Source: Acanthochlamys bracteata (Eukaryota; Streptophyta; Magnoliopsida; Pandanales; Velloziaceae). From it: 64,000 nt of DNA. Of this stretch, positions 26,040 to 37,101 are shown in pieces. The DNA is taken from assembly GCA_019914995.1 (NCBI GenBank), contig CM034127.1:2418001-2482000 (forward strand), given 5' to 3'. A model generated the notes under the pieces. It saw only the letters and a program-made list of their open reading frames with translations. It did no database searches and was not told where the DNA came from. The position numbers and the translations under genes are program-made. Position 1 is the stretch's first letter, and every line of letters begins with the position of its first letter.

Positions 26040-26215
26040 AGAGTTTTTATCAAAAATATTTTTATGTAATGAAAAATAATTTTTATCTTATTTGGTGAAA
26101 CGATTTATAGTTTTTTAATTTTTTTAATCAAATTCTGTAAAAATTGTATTTTATTAAATTAATTAAAAAATTAAAAATATTTTTTCTGAAAAATAATTCC
26201 AAACGCATCCGGAGA
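26040..26215. repeat. AT-rich MITE-like block ending in CCAAACGCAT
   Basis: The block is dominated by A/T runs and ends in AATTCCAAACGCATCC, an end shared with other AT-rich blocks (for example ACCGAACGCATTCC near 15480). No coding frame is present. Its start is not sharply defined. Confidence 0.4.
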
Positions 26216-28127
26216 GATAAATGCAATGCAATGTTGCTTGGGTTTGGTGCTGTACCATACTTACTACATTCATCATAGATCATCTCAGCCGTCCATATTG
26301 ATTGATCTCCAATCTATGAATTATGGAGCATATATATCCTGATTATCTTTCTAATGCATGCAACACCTGTTTATCTGTCTGTGCTTCTCTGCCAACGAAG
26401 CAGTGGGCAGCGCATGGAACAGTACATACAGAGTTCAGACTAGAGAGCTTGAAGAGGTCCCCAGAAACCACATGTTTTGAATGGGAAGCTTATAAATAGA
26501 TAGCTGCTTCTTCGAGGAATTGATTGATGATCAATATAAATAATTACCAACAAACAGCACACGCGTACGTAGTAGTTTTTGTAGGGATCAATAACCAATG
26601 GGAACATCTTCTCTACCATGTCCCTCCATACATACTTATATGTATACAAGCAATTAAAAAGTCAATAGCATTATTCTTCCATCAAAACCCCCATGAAAAA
26701 TGGAGATATAAGACCTTGACTCATTTCATTGCTAGCTTGTCATGAGTGAATGAGAAATCCTCCTTAATTTGTGCTGGAACTCGTATGCATGCGTGGTTAT
26801 TGGGTTCACGGTGGTCCTCTCTTTTGCCAAAGCATACTGCTCATGTTGTTCATGTTGTTGAGTAAGGATTTTGTGGCTACTTGTGTATGTATAGTAATAC
26901 GGTTTCGAGTCTCTGTCCGTTGTCCGGCAACTGAACTCGATTGGACCGGTTAAATTTAATTTAAAGCTTTTTTTTCCTGTTTTGTTTTGTTTAATTTGAT
27001 TACATTATGATTATTCTTTTGTGTGTGTTTTCCTCAAGCAGTTGGAACCAGTTTATATAGGCATTTGCGTTTGGTTCGTTCATCAACGGAGAGCACAATC
27101 TGAATTATAAAGCCACGTTTGACAAAGCGTTATGAAAAAACTTTTTATCGACTCTTTATTTTATATTTTTTTAATAATTTTTTATAAAAATTTATTAAAA
27201 ATTTTAAAAATTATAAAAGAAATTTACATAATAAATTTTATTATTATCATAAAAAAATTAAGCTAAAATAATAAAATTTATTTATCGAAATAGATCAAAA
27301 TATTTTTTATTTTAAAAGTATTTCTAGTTACCTTCTTAATGCGACTTATATTTCACTTGCTATTCAGGCCTAGCTAATAGGAGATTTGACCACTTGCTAT
27401 TCACTTAACAGTATTATAGTGCTAGAAAGATAGGAATGCATACGTATTAAGTTGATTTCCTTCGTAGTATCACTATTTTTTTATTATGTATTACAACTTG
27501 TAAAGTGTTTTATTTGAAGTACAAAATTTTCGGTAGGTGTAGATACACTATGAGCATCTAATAACTTGTCAATCTGTACGTATCCTTTTTATGTGACATG
27601 AAGTAACCATTTTCTATTCTAACTTAAAACGCTCACATTCCACTTTTTATGTCGTTTGGCTTTTCATTTCAAATACTCTTTTATAGTAGAAACGTTATAC
27701 AGTATTTTAACTTTATTTAAATTTTAAAATAAATTTTATATCATTAAAGTTTTTATACATATATGAAAGTTATTATTTTTAATAACTCTAATAAAAAAAT
27801 TACTTAAAAAAACATTTTATTTTAATAACTCCCAAATAACCCTACATCTTCCGATCGACTGTTTGGCAGGAATGCTTTCAGATTCTTCGGACCCAAAAAA
27901 ATTATGCAGTGCCGGAAAAACTGTTTTAAAAATTTGAAAAGTGTGTATCATGAAATAACTATACTTAGAATCTCTTTTTCTAAACAACAACAAAAATTTT
28001 AATTTTTTTTTCTTCCCATAAAGGTCTACTTTTTAAGTTTATTCCAAACAGGGCTTAAAGTACTCACATTAGCCCATGTCTCTATAATACGAACAAGTGT
28101 CTGTAATGCTCCCACATTAGCCCATGT

Positions 28128-28262
28128 TTACAATAGAGATTTATTGGGCCCGTACGTGGGCTATTAGTCGAAGTGATTCTATTGATAATTTGATATTCCA
28201 GGCGAGAGCGCGGGCACGTGTTCGCTTCCCGCCAACGAACCAAACACGCTCTGCTCATTTTC
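28128..28262 (+). promoter_or_regulatory. Promoter remnant with GGGCC/TGGGCT (site II-like) elements
   Basis: Just upstream of the pseudogene start lie ATTGGGCCCG and CGTGGGCTAT, plus two copies of CACATTAGCCCATGT at about 28065-28127. TGGGC-type elements are typical of promoters of nuclear genes for organelle proteins. That fits the identity of the decayed gene downstream. Present activity is unknown. Confidence 0.4.
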
Positions 28263-30680
28263 ATGGCTGCTACGAAATCTGTTCTCCTTTTTCAGAAGAA
28301 CTCCAACAACCTTCCTCTCTCTTTCCCTCTCTTCAATTACACTTTTCTCCGCTTTACCTCTCTTCTTCCACCAATCACCTCTCCCCCAGTCTCGTGGCGC
28401 TCACTCTCGATTTATCTGCTCCCACTCTTCTTGCGTAGGCATATTCACTTTGCTCTTTATGACATTTCGTCGAACAAATTCCTTGCATGAATATAAAGTT
28501 ATCATTTCTCTCTTGTGGACAGAACAAGTTGAGAGCAATCGTGTTAACAACTCTGGCTTCTGCAGTGGCGGAGCTCAATAAGATCGAAGCCCACGTTCGT
28601 GGAGAGTTCGGAATTGTTCTGCTGCTCAGTTTGGTGCTGACCTCAAGTTAGGAAAATATAAACTATGATAAATTAATAAGACCTTTTATTATCATCATCT
28701 AATCTTCATAAATCAAGATATTATGGGAGTCTAGGTATGATTATACTCATGGTAACCTGTGGCAGTGTATGTTTTGTTCTTTTTCTTCTTAACATAGACT
28801 TCCTCTACCTTTGACCTTTATCAGGTGAGAAAGTTAATTAATGTACTTGAATCTGTACCTGCTTTCAAACTGATTAGTTTCTTTCTGTTGGGAGACTGAG
28901 CTCATAATGAGCAGAAGTTGCTTCTTTCTTTATTTCACCTCTATTCAACTTAGTAATTATCCAATGCAAAGCATCTCTTCTAAGAGCTGTTGACTTGGAG
29001 ACCAATGGAAATTAGTTTTCTTAGGATTTAATAGAAGCAAGATCTTATGTAAGAATTGAAGGCTTATAGTTAAATTGTTGATATTTAACTCTTGTGTTAA
29101 TTGAGAGAATCTAATAGGTCTGGATCTCTTTTAGAAACCTAGCTGGTGAAAATTCATCCCAGGTTCATATTTGAGTCCTACTGGGATAAGTATTAGGAGA
29201 TTTTGAGAGGTTATGTTTTCTGAGCACTTACCGCTTAACGCCAAAATTTTAACACATTTACATATGCAAATGTTCAGTTGATGTGGAAGCCTAAGTTCCT
29301 GTGATTTTTCAGATGGTTTATGGTGTCCTTTAAAACATTAAATGTATATTATCAGTTAATTTTTTTTGGTTCTCAGTTTTCAATCTTTTTATAGATATCT
29401 GTAGAACTCACTTGCAAAAATGACATCAAGCATGAGTTTGTTTATATGCCTAAGTCTTTTCACCTGCAGTTGTAGATTTTATTTCAGATTGCTGCAGCTA
29501 ATTTCATACGCAGGAATTTATATATTCAATTCTTTTGTGGTCATTCGGTTAAATGTCCTAGATGTTGTGATTTTACAGGCGCAGATTTGAAAAATACTTT
29601 ATGAACCGCATGGTAAGGTTTTTCACATAGTTTATGTTACATCAGTTTTGTTTGCTCAATAATCTAAGTATAGCTTTTTCACATAGTTTACTTTGAGGAA
29701 CTCTTTCCAGAGATGCTAAATACATTTGATTGTCAAAATCCATAAAAAACTTAGTCTATATGGTTATAGATGCCACGGTACTGACTAATAGCATAGCATG
29801 TCTGTAATAGATATTTCACCAAATCTGATTCTTTTGTACTCCTCCATTCGTTTGCCTTTCACTTACCTGCATACTGTTTCTCCAGTGCTTAATGAAGCAA
29901 ATCTCAGGAATGCCTTGCTTGTTCGATCAGTTATTACCAGAAGTGATCTGGGTGGTGCTATCACTGAAGGCTGTGACTTCAGTGATGCTGTCATTGACCT
30001 TCCAAAAGAGATAGGTGCTTCTACTTAGAACCTCTCAGTCTGTTTGTACAAATATGGTCTCAAGTCTGATTCATTGATATACCTGTATACGGGCACTATG
30101 TTCTTATGTTTTTGTAGCTACGTCTAGGATATGGGAACACTTGCCAATAAGTTTATCTATAAAAATGATAGACCTGTCAACTTGTGTTGCTGTAGATCCT
30201 ATCCAGCTGGACTAGGTAACAAGACAAAAGCAACAAACTATGTTATTATGGTTTAATGTTCTGAAAACTACCTGATATAGACCAACTTTATTGTGAATTA
30301 AAAGCTTAAAATTGGTTCTTTCTGGATGGTTCTAAAGTCTCTTAAAATGTGTAAGTTGAGCATAACTCTTTTCACAGACAAAAAGTTGAGAACAACTCTG
30401 GTTTTGATTTGATTATAATCTGATATACAAAACAAAATGTTCTAACAAAATGGCCAATTATGCTTCATGTTCCAACATGTACAGGCTTTGTGCAAGTGGT
30501 ACTATTCTGATACGGGAGTAGCACAAGGAATAAGTCTGGGATGTGGCAACAGTCGGCGGAATGCTTATGGGAGCCCTTCCTCCCCTCTTATGAGTGCTCC
30601 ACCACAAAATCTTTCTGATTGAAATGGATCCTGTGATGAATCCATTACCTTTGTGACACCAAGTAAATGAAGTTTGTTCT
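28263..30680 (+). pseudogene. Decayed TL20.3-like pentapeptide-repeat thylakoid lumen gene
   Basis: Fragments of a chloroplast pentapeptide-repeat protein (TL20.3 type) lie in the correct order with intron borders. They are: a transit-peptide-like exon at 28263-28434 starting MAATKSVLLFQ; 28523-28646 with LNKIEAHVRGEFGI; a short exon at 29579-29612; 29886-30013 with NEANLRNALLVRSVITRSDL and CDFSDAVIDLP; and 30485-30665 with SLGCGNSRRNAYGSPSSPL. Lesions are clear. The frame is lost after GEFGI. The middle pentapeptide exons expected between 28650 and 29570 are missing. One base is lost in 29579-29612. A TGA stop at 30620-30622 cuts the last exon. Retained introns mean it arose from DNA-level duplication or in-place decay, not retroposition. 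It lies near the VND gene, as TL20.3 does in Arabidopsis (by recall). A functional copy presumably exists elsewhere. Confidence 0.82.
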
Positions 30681-33600
30681 ACACTGATTTGCATTAACCA
30701 TTACATATGAGTGGGGTGATAGGAAGCTTCCCCAATCTCCTAAGAAAAATATTAAAAATTCAAGAACATATGTACGATTGCCATTTGTTATTTCATTTGT
30801 AGGTTTGGCACTTTGTGCCGGTTTAATTTCTTAGGGATTAATTTGAAGCATCTTATCCTAACTCTTGTAATACCAATTTAAATCTAGGGAAATTAATATT
30901 TCAATACAAATTACACCATTCGACATTTGAGAGTAATGTTTTTTTATTTCTACTATAGAATATAGATCTGAATTTGGATCCAACAAGTTTATATATACCT
31001 AGATCCTACGAAGCTGTGGTGGATCTTTCCAGAATTAGCCGGAGTTTTCTTAGCCCTAAAAGTAGTCCAGACAAGACACGTACAGAAGAAGTTGGCAGTT
31101 CGGTTAGTCCGATGTATATTTTGCTCTACTAATAATGCTAGGCACCTTGAATTAGGTCCTCACTCGTTTCTCAAAGAAAATAGTTCTTACAGTAGAGAGA
31201 ATTGATAGGAATCCATGCTGAACTAAATTGTTCCAAGAAAAAGCTCTCCAGTCATAAGTGCATGCATGAACGAAACTTGAGGATGCATTGCATGCGGATG
31301 TTTCCCAGTTTCGTGAAGACTAATATTGTTTGTTCTAAAAAGTTTATTCTGGCTTTCTGTCTCCAGTGCATGCGCATCTGTTCATGTCTCTGCTTTCTTT
31401 GTCCATATAAAAGAGAAGCATTTTGAGATGTCACACAAAAAATTAAAACCGAAGCTTGGGTTGTCCCTACTCCCTAGCGCTGTTGTGGCTGGACTTGCAG
31501 ACAAGTTATCTGTGGATGCAAAGGTTAAAGTTGATCTTTTCCTTGGACGTGTAGCCTGCTCCACTACTTTTCTTGATAAAGTTAGTTTCTGTTTGCTTGG
31601 ATGTCTAGCCTGCTCCGTTACTTTTCTTGGTAAAGTGAGTTTATGTTTGCTTTTATTCTTTAATATATGTAAAAAATTGATATGCTACTAGTCCATGATC
31701 TCTAATTACTAAATGTTTTGTGCATCAAAAGAAAATGAAAAATATGGCTGCTGACTCTTGGAATATTAGCTTTTAGGACTTGCAGTCTAAGGTCAATGTG
31801 GAAATACTATAGCTTATAGAGGAGAAGCAAAAAGTTGTCTCCACCAAAAAGGCTCCCTACAAAGAAGACCCAAAACATCAAAAGTTTGCAATTGCACGAG
31901 TATCTTAGGAAGGTATAAGCAACTACTGGTACTAACACGGTTAGTTTTCCAACCATGCAAGCAACCATTCTAGATTGCATTATTTCTGAGCTAGGACCTC
32001 CAACGGCTAGTGCAAAAGTAATCAGTCTATGCCTTTGAGCATTGTCTCCTTCGTTGAAATTTGTCCTAAAACATGATGACTCCCGCAATAGGTTTGAGCT
32101 TTTAGGAGCGTAGTGGTTCAAACATTCTCTACAAGTTCATGCTCTCCCTCTGTACTCTGAAATACAAAGCTCTTTTTCTTTACGTATCCATGCAAAGAGT
32201 AACTGTTGTAAGTAGCACGTACATTGTGTACCAGTCGAAGAACAAGGTGACACCAATTATTGCTATGAGAACTTTGGCATAGCTAATTGCTAGTTGTTGC
32301 ATGCTATTCTGTATTCTGTATCGCTTTAAAGTATACGATACTGCTAGGTACTCTGCTCGAGTCCAGAATGATATTCTCAACAAGCTAAATCATAACGTGA
32401 AGAAAAGAATTTAACTGGACTCTTCATATACCATCAAATTAGCTATGTGAAGAACAATTTGTTCCAAAGGGGAACTGATACTCACTCAATGCTAAACTCG
32501 TAAAAATGTTTTTTAGGAAAATACAAACTGGGCCAACCTAGACAGTACAACTAATACATATATATATATAATCAAATCATTAAACAGGTTGTGGCCCTAA
32601 TACTTGATTCATTTGTTTACTATAATTTAATTGCTTGCTTTGGCAAAAAGTTGAGTCTGCTTTGAACCATCTACTTCTATATATATATATTAGAAAATGC
32701 CCAAAGCCCTAATGGAGCAAGCATTAAACCCTTTATTCTTTCACGTGCCTCCATGATTGAGGCCCTACACAAACTATCAAGCAGACAATTTGTCTTGCTC
32801 TATAATTAAGTACTTCGGATATAAAACTACATCTCAGGATAGATGATGACAGCAGAAATGAGGATGGAATATGGGGAGCATGATGGAGTGCCACATGAGC
32901 CTTCATCAGGGAATCATAGTAACTTCTCCTGCAAACAAGGTGTTAAAAGCCTCAATTATTTCCGATCACCATGCGCTGCTTAAGCCACAACATGATCATA
33001 AGATAGTACAGGCAACTTAGACTTAGCAGCGCAGTGACGTATAGTGATTGGGGAGCTCGATAAAGCGAAGATAAGAAGCATGAAAATTGCAAAAGAGCAG
33101 GGCTCATGAGCACAGCATGCAACCATCTGTCATCCAGTAAACCATATTTTGTATTTGTAAAGAAAGAGTTAATTTATGATGGTTAGAGTAGGTGGGCTCT
33201 TTGCTGAATGAGTGTGCCTTGAAGTAGATTGATTGCTTAAAAGAGATAGCTTGCTTGCATGCATGGTTTTCCGAACTGGTCAATGGACCATACCTTATAT
33301 ATGGAGCAATGCCTGCGTGCAGGATGGTAATGTTCATTTTCAACCATTGAGCCAGTAGACTGAACTAAGCATGCAATCTCTAATCTTCCCATTTTACCTC
33401 TACTAGGCAAAATCTCCAACGGGGTCTCATACGGATATGATTCTCTTTCGCATCTCAGTCTCTTAAGCTAATTTCTTGTTTCATGAAGGATACCTACCAG
33501 ATTGTGCATAGTGTAACTTTCATTTATATCCGCGGGATTAATATTAATAGGAGTTCTGTTTTATGGCTTTTTTCCTATTTGCATCCACATGTGGCAAGCA

Positions 33601-35268
33601 GTCTTCTTGAAGACAAAGGGAAGAAAGTTGGTTCTTCCACATCAAATTCAAGCATAGTTGGTTTCAAATCTGATAAAGTTCAAACCTGTTTTCTTTGGCC
33701 ATAAGACTGTTACTATCACAAGGAACAGGGTGAGTGCCAAAGCTAAGTTATTTCTCAGTCGTTTGCGTTTTTAAATAAGTTGGTTTTCTGTAGTAAAACC
33801 TGTAGTTCAAAATGAGATCCTCATACACACACTGTCCTTCTGTTCTTTTTGCATGTCAAGCATATTGCCAAGAATTAGTTTTTATTCTAATTATCGGACT
33901 GTAGGTTTTGCTCTGTGCCAAACTATCTAAGACTGAATTACGCTGTACAATCTATTTGGTCCTACTTCCACGACACATAAATTTGTTGCTGAAGCAGTGA
34001 AATGCGCACTATGGTGAATCTTCAATAATTCCTGTAAAGTATTTTCTAGATAACTTAGACTTGTAACATACTGGTCCGAGTACATAGTTATGGCGAGATC
34101 ACCTAGCAAGAAAATTCAGTGGCAATTTTATGGTTAGAAATGAATTGATAATTACTTGAATTGGGCGGTTGTTATTGGATGGTAGTCAGCATAAATTTGC
34201 AAAGGCTATTATGGCATCCCTCCTAGGTTGTCATACCGCCGGCCCAGGTTATATCAGAAAATTTTTAAGGTTTCAAAACCACGTAAGAAAGAATTTCGTA
34301 ACTGCTTCTCTGAAAATTTTGCAGTACAATAGGTACCGTGAAGAGAAATTATGCTAAGTAAATAGTTTTCATTATTACTTATCTTTCCATGAGGTAAATC
34401 GGGTTTTTGTTCTGTTAGCAAAATATCATCATGAGAGTTAAGTGTGCTAGTTCTTTAATTATCATTGCATATCTCATGCCATTTCAAATTCCAGAACATG
34501 TCTAAACGCAATGTATATCTTAGCTTATTGTTGATCACCTATGACCAAATTGTCACTTTCTTTGAGGGGTCTTTTGGAATTGCTTAAAAAATGAACTTTT
34601 TGGAAAGAGAATCATTTGGTTGGTTGTTTTGGAAAACAAACTTGGTATACATATAATAATTTTATGATGTACAATTCATCCTCGCTATTTGTGATTCATC
34701 ACATGTATCTATAATTTGATACTTCCAATGTTATATGCCTAAATCTATGCACATATACTTCAACAGCCTTTAGATCAGCCAAATAACATTAGTGAATTGG
34801 TCTTTTTCCAGAAGATTCCTATCCATAAAAAAAGTCACATATTACAAATCTGTCTATATATGTATAATATTAGGACATTACATCTAAAGCCATTAGTCAG
34901 GAAATGCATATACATGAATAAATCTGGTGGATAATTTCTTCAAGACCAAATATGGCAATTGAAGAAATCAATAGACTATTAATAGAGTCCAAGGGATGTA
35001 GGCCAAACTTCATACCTACATCATGATAATCCACCTAAATAGAGCCAAGAGTGCAATTACCATAACTCTGGCTGTAGTCTTAATTATTATGAGGAAATTC
35101 AATGCCTCAAACCTCCGCTGCACCAACTTATATTACAGGGATTGGTTGCAGCTAGCTAGTACCACACTAGTAAATTTAAGTTTTATTATTTACAGAAACC
35201 TGAAACTTAATCATCAGCAGTAGGAATATGCTATCAATCTGAGTCCAGAATTATGTCTATGCAGATCT
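30681..35268. other. Intergenic region with unassigned coding-like debris
   Basis: No intact gene is seen. At 30958-31115 a frame preceded by a splice-acceptor-like sequence reads NIDLNLDPTSLYIPRSYEAV. At 31437-31590 another reads KLKPKLGLSLLPSAVVAGLA, then SVDAKVKVDLFLGR. I do not recognise either family. They may be exons of a second decayed gene following the TL20.3 remnant. A 54-bp tandem duplication lies at 31542-31649. The remainder to 35268 is ordinary AT-rich sequence containing the 3' flank of the NAC gene. Confidence 0.45.
31542..31649 (+). repeat. Two-copy 54-bp tandem duplication containing splice-donor-like sites
   Basis: Two adjacent 54-base units start with CTTGGACGTGTAGCCTGCTC and CTTGGATGTCTAGCCTGCTC. 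Each contains a donor-like site (AAAGTTAGT and AAAGTGAGT). The duplication therefore spans what looks like the end of an exon and the beginning of an intron in unidentified coding-like sequence. Confidence 0.85.
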
Positions 35269-37101
35269 TCACTTCCAAAGTTCTACTTGGCTGCTAGAGG
35301 TTGAAGTTGAAGCATAGTCAGCCGTCATCTCTTGCTTATCTGGAATCTGGAAGACATGGGCAGGGTTGGGGTAGTTTGATTCTTTCGATGCATCCTCTTG
35401 GCTAAGCTGAGAAGCAACAAACTTGTCGAGAACTCTCCAATCTGTCACTTGGTCCACAGCTTGTTCTTGATCAGTGCTGCCTCCATTGTTATGAAGAATA
35501 GAGATAATCTGAAGCTGGTTGGAATCTAGTTGATGTTGTTCCTCCTGTGAGAATGTAGAGCATTGTCCAACACTGCTGGCACCATGATTGAGGTAGTTTG
35601 GAAGCTTGGGGCTTTCAAGTTGTGGAAGTTGAAGTAGAGGGTCATGAGGGAGGTGATAGTGCAACTCCAATTCTTGCTTGCAAGCATAGAGATGGTGATG
35701 GTATGCCAGTTCTTGTGGAGTTAGCATTCTCTTTGGCGAATCAAGCTCTGACATGAAGGACACATGTTCGTCGTACCAACAAGGAGAATCGTCAGCTTTT
35801 CTTATTGTTGTTACTCGTTTCTTGAAGACCTTGCATACCACCCATCCCTCTTCCTGAAAGGCAATAGGACCAAGGTAATTTTCTTTTAATTAATATGAGT
35901 GAATATTACTCTTACAAGCTAGGTATGAACGGCGGCACTAAGTAAATAAATTTTGTGCAATATACTACTATATATTCATATATATACATAATGATTGCTG
36001 GGAGGAGTTAATGCACTAAGTTCTATAATCTCTGATATTCCTTTTCCTTGAAATGACAAACTATCTAGCGCTTCTTCTTAGCATAGTTCAAGTCTTTATC
36101 TTCTTGAGATATTTCAGGCAACTATCTTGAATGTGCATATTATGTTAATACTGAGAAGCTTGTTGATCTAGCTGGTTGGAGACAACTAAGTAACTATTCT
36201 TGACCAACAATCAAATGCGGCAACTTTCTTAATTTAACCCTTGAATTTATATTGATTAGGAGCCAAATCTCGCTCATTTTTAAAGAACTGATTGATACTA
36301 GATACAAGGAAATTATACATAAATGCTGAAAAAAAGTTAAAATGAACAATAATGGAGAAGTTGAAGTTGTATGCTATCCATGCTTTTGGTAATTTATGAT
36401 TATTTGCATAAAATAGAGAAGATGCAGATTTATGTTCGAGCAGAGGCAACTTTGAACAGACGATTAAGTTGCCCTTTTGGAAACTCCTAAAAGTGAATTG
36501 GTATGAGTAATTGATTTATTTTAAATCGATGGCTTACACTCTTAAGTCTCTTATAAATATCTAAACTTTAATCGACTTACTTGAGGAGTTCCATTTTCAT
36601 TTGTTTCAAGCCGATATTCATGCATTATCCAATCAGACTTTTGCCCATTCGGTGCACGACCCTTGTAGAAGACTAAGGTTTTCCTCATCCCTATGAGATT
36701 ATTCTTTGAATAAATTGGCTTATCTCTTCCAGTAGCTTTCCAAAACCCCGCCGTTGTTGCCCTGTTGGTTCGAGTTCCTGTAGGGTACTTCTTATCTTTG
36801 TGGCTAAAGAAATACCATTCACTATGCTCCTCTGTGCCGACCTTACATTTATCTGTTCCATATATAAAAGCACATCATATAGTAACTACTTATATGTACG
36901 TAGATAGAGGTTAGTCGAAGAATAGAAATTTTTTAATATACCTTGAAGATCCCATGGCTCGATTTTATAAAGATCGACATCTTTTATGACATCAAGGTCA
37001 ATTCTTTTGGATGCAACCTTCTTTCTGAGATAATAGTCCACAAGTTCTTCATCAGTGGGATGGAAACGGAAACCAGGAGGGACATGTGTGAAGTTGTTCA
37101 T
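35269..37101 (-). CDS. NAC domain transcription factor, VND (vascular-related NAC) class
   Basis: Exons on the minus strand are 37101-36942, 36852-36581 and 35853-35269, giving 338 residues. The NAC domain spans about residues 6-157, with subdomain motifs [85 protein letters not shown] and [12 protein letters not shown]. Three exons with this spacing are standard for NAC genes. The C-terminal activation region has Gln/His-rich stretches and the VND signature [17 protein letters not shown] (282-298). VND proteins are nuclear activators that switch on secondary wall formation and cell death in xylem vessels. The proximity of a TL20.3 remnant and of a beta-type VPE gene suggests the VND4/VND5 subgroup, but this is inference. 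The start ATG directly precedes the canonical NAC N-terminus ([11 protein letters not shown]). Confidence 0.97.

Larger units (their letters stand above)
22093..28127. other. Intergenic region between the YABBY gene and the TL20.3-like pseudogene
   Basis: No gene was recognised. It holds a two-copy direct repeat at 23033-23119 (about 32 bases, 55-base spacing), AT-rich blocks at about 23340-23560, 26040-26215, 27115-27320 and 27700-27830, and a GA-rich tract at 24349-24402. The stretch 25090-25330 is CT-rich with CTGCTG runs. The short open frames here lack domains or support. Confidence 0.5.
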
